Source: Antedon bifida (taxonomy: Eukaryota; Echinodermata; Crinoidea; Comatulida; Antedonidae). Taken from it: a stretch of 64,000 nucleotides of DNA. Under the pieces are notes generated by a model that ran no database searches, was not told the origin of the DNA, and saw only the letters and a list, made by a program, of their open reading frames with translations. The translations under genes and the position numbers were made by a program. Below, piece by piece: positions 60,559-64,000 of this stretch. The stretch is from the NCBI GenBank assembly GCA_963402885.1, contig OY727095.1:4903001-4967000 (forward strand), written 5' to 3'. The stretch's first letter is position 1, and each line of letters begins with the position of its first letter.

Positions 60559-63073
60559 ATGGCCCAACTATCTCGCCTTGTCTTACGGAATGTCAACAGA
60601 AACGGTAGCTTGTTCCAACCACTGAAAACCTGTCTGAACAAAACGCCATTAGCATCTGTATGTACTATCCAACTGTTTCATTCGTCTACAGTCCAAAGCA
60701 ACACCTCTAAGGTCCCAAAGTCATCAATCTGGACAACCTCCGTTAGGTTTGGTGAGCTACAGACAAAAAACGATATCGGGTTTAGATGTTCTGCCAACGC
60801 GTCAGATGATGGCGAATTCCTGCATGTGACGTGGGAAGACGGTAAGGTGACGCGTTACCCGTACGTGTGGTTACGAGATAACTGCAGGTGTGAACAATGT
60901 TATGACTCAGGAATGAATCAAAAACTGTTGACGTATAAAACGTTTAACGCAAACGCGAAACTCAATTATGTCAATAAAAACGGATGCAATGAGATAACGC
61001 TTCATGGTGATGACGATCATGTAACAGTTTTAGATTTTACGTGGCTGCGAGAAAAAGCCCCAGAAATGCTAAAAGGAACATATGACGTAGAATTTCCTAA
61101 GGTGTACATGGGGTCAGATGCACATAGTATCGTTCCCGTCTTCCAATACGATGAAGTTGTTGATAATCCTCTGAAAATGTACGAATGGATGAAAAGTATT
61201 AAAATATTTGGAATGGGTCGAATGAAAGGTGTTCCCAAGAAATCAAACGAGTTGATGACGTTTGCCCGAAACATTGCTCATACAAGACAGACCTTTTTCG
61301 GGTACAGTATGTTCATTTACTTTATACAGGTTTTCTTTTCATTTCATTTATTTCGTCAATACAGATAAACCAAACAAAACCCGTAACGGTGACAGAATTA
61401 AACAAAGCAAACTGGATTGCTGTAAAAATGTTCTCCGCCGTCACGGGTGACAAAAAGACAAATAAAAGGTTGTAGTGTGAAACCAATTTTGTTCTAAATC
61501 CAAGACTTAACTTAAATCCAATCTTATATACCATGACGATTATAATGAATGACGTGTCGAAAAAAATGTTATACGTTTCTTCATTTGGAATATTATCAAT
61601 TTAGTAGTATATAACTTTTTGTTTCATTATCATTTACTTATTTCTAAAGATAAATTCCTAACAATTTAATGACTTAATGATTTAAAAAAATGTATTCCAT
61701 TGTTTGTATTATATTTTTAAATTTTATATAGTTTTAAATATTTTTAATCCATTCTTTTAGTTGCGGGTTTCCCGCTGTCGAATGTGACTGAAAATAAATA
61801 AATATAAACTTTTTTTCCCGTGAGAGAAAAATCTTGAGATTAAGACTTGATTTACATCAAACTTGATTGTATATGTGATGCTGTTTTCTTTTTAGAGATA
61901 TAACTATAATAAAAGCAAAGAGTGATGCATTTTTTATTGGATACACACCCGTTGAGCTTTCACTGCATACCGATTATACTTTTGGAAAGACCGTTCCTGG
62001 GGTAAGTCACAATACATAAATAATTCCCGTCTTAAGGCCATAACGCAACACAGATAATTTGACCAATCACAAGCGGCGGATCTATACTTCTACCACTTAA
62101 TCAAAATTGTTGCGCGTAACTATGACGTGCTGAGTCCGTAGAGTGCGGTACCGGTCTCCATATTTGGTTTGATAGGCGTACCACAAGTGAGTTGGAAAAT
62201 CACAAGCGACAGTTCGTGATGCGATCCATCGCGTCGTGATTAAACTTGCGGCGTGATTCGTACTTGCGTTGCGTTGCGTCCACAAGTGGGCACCGCCAAG
62301 CTATAAGTATCATAATAATCTTTCAATGATGAAAATGTTTATTATGACCTCTGTCAGTTCCTCAAAGCATTAGTTAATACTGACGAATAACGAAATTTAT
62401 TATATAACATTTATGTGAATAAAAAATGTTCCCGATTGCATATATATATATATACAGATCGTACTATTGCATAGCATACAGAGACCGGAAGTCGGTGGTG
62501 AGAGTTGGTTCGCAGATGGCTTTAAAGCTGCACGAGATCTTCGTAATTTGGATGAGAAGGCTTTTGAATTGCTTTCTAAAGGAGTATTGGAATTTCAGAT
62601 GCATGGTGAAAATGAACGCGGAAACGTGCACCTGAAAAACCAGCGTCCGACTATTAGGTATAATTACTGTACTGTAAAAAGTGAAAAATGTATCTGTCTT
62701 TCTTGATAGGGACTGACCGACGACCAAAGTACGTCACGTTAATTTACAATTATGGGCAAAAACTATCTTAAACACCGACGATGCAATAATTCTATATTAT
62801 ACAATAATATATATTATTCATTGTTATTGTTTAATATTGATCTTGGGAATTTATTTGGCTGGAAGTATAGAATTTGATTTAAATTATTTCTTTTGCATTG
62901 TAGTTTAAACGAATCAGGGGATGTAGAAATGGTATCGTACTGTGATTATGCCAGAACAGAAACGATAAAAAATATCTCAACAGACGAGGTTCCTGCTTTC
63001 TACAGAGCTTTAAAGAAATTTGCTAGCTTAGTTTATTCGCCGGAAAACTTGATGGTGTTGAATTTAGAGGAAG
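60559..63073 (+). CDS. BBOX1: gamma-butyrobetaine/trimethyllysine dioxygenase-family enzyme, 3' end beyond window
   Basis: Exons: 60552-61301 (ATG at 60559; acceptor TTCTTACAG), 61896-62001, 62458-62657 and 62904-63073 (donor GAAG|GTAAAG, phase 1). This gives 406 codons in view. Residues 1-75 are rich in Arg, Ser and Thr without acidic residues at first, resembling a mitochondrial transit peptide. The N-terminal domain has RYPYVWLRDNCRCEQC: Cys109, Cys111 and Cys114, with His154, match the zinc site of human BBOX1. The dioxygenase fold contains HTD (His272, Asp274), two of the three iron ligands, and GGESWFADGF. The distal iron His and 2-oxoglutarate Arg must lie in the missing last exon. The enzyme hydroxylates gamma-butyrobetaine to carnitine (BBOX1) or trimethyllysine (TMLHE) using 2-oxoglutarate, O2 and Fe(II). 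The zinc motif favours BBOX; the transit-like N-terminus leaves TMLHE possible. Reading through the donor gives a TGA at 63124-63126 and a truncated protein. Confidence 0.88.
62031..62303. mobile_element. MITE, GGTTCCCACT family, in the BBOX-like gene
   Basis: The right end GCGTTGCGTCCACAAGTGGG with CACCGCCAAG matches the family end at 54080-54108. The left end begins TTAAGGCCATAACGCAAC and is diverged. It sits in the intron between 62001 and 62458. Confidence 0.65.
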
Positions 63074-63143
63074 GTAAAGAACGACTTGAATGTGAATGTC
63101 ATGTTATTGCTCGTATCGCACGTTGATGACGGCGATGACGTTG

Positions 63144-63235
63144 GTAAAGCCTGATTCCCACTAGGACAACGCGTAACGCAAAAAAGGTCTAATTTGACCA
63201 ATCACAGGCAATGTTTTTTCTGAACTGTCACTTTG
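63144..63235. mobile_element. partial MITE, GGTTCCCACT family
   Basis: TAAAGCCTGATTCCCACTAG with GACAACGCGTAACGCA matches the family's left terminus. TTTGACCAATCACA is shared with 62061-62074. The other end is replaced by the 22-bp array that follows. Confidence 0.6.
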
Positions 63236-63248
63236 ACATCATTTCGCT

Positions 63249-63782
63249 TCTTGTGTGCTAGCGACATTCACATGGTGTGCTAGCGACATTCACATGGTGT
63301 GCTGGTGACATTCACATTGTGTGCTAGCGACATTCACATTGTGTGCTGGCGACCTTCACATTGTGTGCTAGCGACCTTCACATTGTGTGCTAGCGACATT
63401 CACATCGTGTGCTAGCGACATTCACATTGTGTGCTGGCGACCTTCACATTGTGTGCTGGCGACATTCACATTGTGTGCTAGCGACATTCACATTGTGTGC
63501 TGGCGACCTTCACATTGTGTGCTAGCGACATTTACATTGTGTGCTAGCGACATTCACATTGTGTGCTAGCGACCTTCACATTGTGTGCTAGCGACATTTA
63601 CATTGTGTGCTAGCGACATTCACATTGTGTGCTAGCGACATTTACATTGTGTGCTAGCGACATTCACATGGTGTGCTAGCGACATTCACATGGTGTGCTA
63701 GCGACATTCACATGGTGTGCTGGTGACATTTACATTGTGTGCTGGTGACATTTACATTGTGTGCTGGTGACATTCACATTGT
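63249..63782. repeat. 22-bp minisatellite in the BBOX-like gene's last visible intron
   Basis: About 24 copies of GTGTGCTAGCGACATTCACAT plus T/G, with CTGG/CTAG, GACC/GACA and TTCAC/TTTAC variants. The 22-bp period has no stop in one frame, which creates a repetitive false ORF. Confidence 0.95.
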
Positions 63783-63842
63783 CTGCCGTTTTATAATGAT
63801 GTATACCGTAATTGGCTACTTCATGATTTGTATTTGTAAGAG

Positions 63843-64000
63843 TGTGTGACGCAGTGTGTTGGACGTTGTCCTACTGATCGTGAGATCGTGCGTTTGAATC
63901 CAACGCTCGTCATTTGTATCCAAGACACTTTACTTATGTTTGCCTCTCTCCATCCACGTGAACAAATGGGTACCTAATAAGGTCAAGACACAATGTACTT
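63843..64000 (+). mobile_element. tRNA-derived SINE, cut by the window edge
   Basis: GTGTGTGACGCAGTGTGTTG, GACGTTGTCCTACTGATCGT and GTGCGTTTGAATCCAAC match the head of the SINE at 38845-39178. The body (TGCCTCTCTCCATCCACGTG…AAATGGGTACCTAATAAGG) also matches. The 3' end lies beyond 64000. Confidence 0.8.

Noticed and set aside
63387..63569. 60-codon repetitive open frame
   Set aside because: It is the 22-bp intronic minisatellite of the BBOX-like gene.

Overview
The window is AT-rich, intron-rich animal nuclear DNA. Small exons lie in kilobase introns crowded with short inverted-repeat transposons (MITEs), tRNA-derived SINEs, 5'-truncated LINEs and minisatellites. The gene content (MMS19, a UBTD ubiquitin-like protein, a BBOX/TMLHE-family dioxygenase, a C2H2 zinc-finger protein) is metazoan. 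The L2-like LINE, the SINE that shares its tail, and scattered TAGGCCTA-type motifs suggest a marine invertebrate deuterostome, possibly an echinoderm. That assignment is inference.

Layout. (1) 1-394, minus strand: a coding exon of a two-finger C2H2 zinc-finger protein, running off the left edge. (2) 395-40530: about 40 kb with no gene I can name. It holds repeats and MITEs, two coding-looking minus-strand exons that could be first exons (33869-33974 and 35988-36098), and one plus-strand terminal-exon-like frame (25928-26148). (3) 40531-44919, minus strand: a complete three-exon UBTD1/UBTD2 orthologue, 233 aa. (4) 44920-45266: a 347-bp head-to-head interval, probably a bidirectional promoter. 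(5) 45267-56074, plus strand: a complete MMS19 gene rebuilt as 21 coding exons with consistent splice phases, 1003 aa. (6) 56075-58140: intergenic DNA containing a MITE-like element that carries an inverted, nearly identical copy of part of MMS19 exon 16. (7) 58140-64000, plus strand: a gamma-butyrobetaine/trimethyllysine dioxygenase-family gene with a 5' non-coding exon carrying a short upstream ORF, four coding exons in view, and its last exon(s) beyond the right edge.

The genes do not form a pathway. MMS19 delivers iron-sulfur clusters to DNA-metabolism enzymes, UBTD proteins act with ubiquitin-conjugating enzymes, and the BBOX/TMLHE family acts in carnitine synthesis. The most unusual feature is the 57246-57831 element. 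It has the ends of a MITE family present elsewhere in the window but is more than three times longer, and it encloses a fragment of the neighbouring MMS19 gene, like plant Pack-MITE gene capture. No prokaryotic features, CRISPR arrays, rRNA genes or intact tRNA genes were seen.
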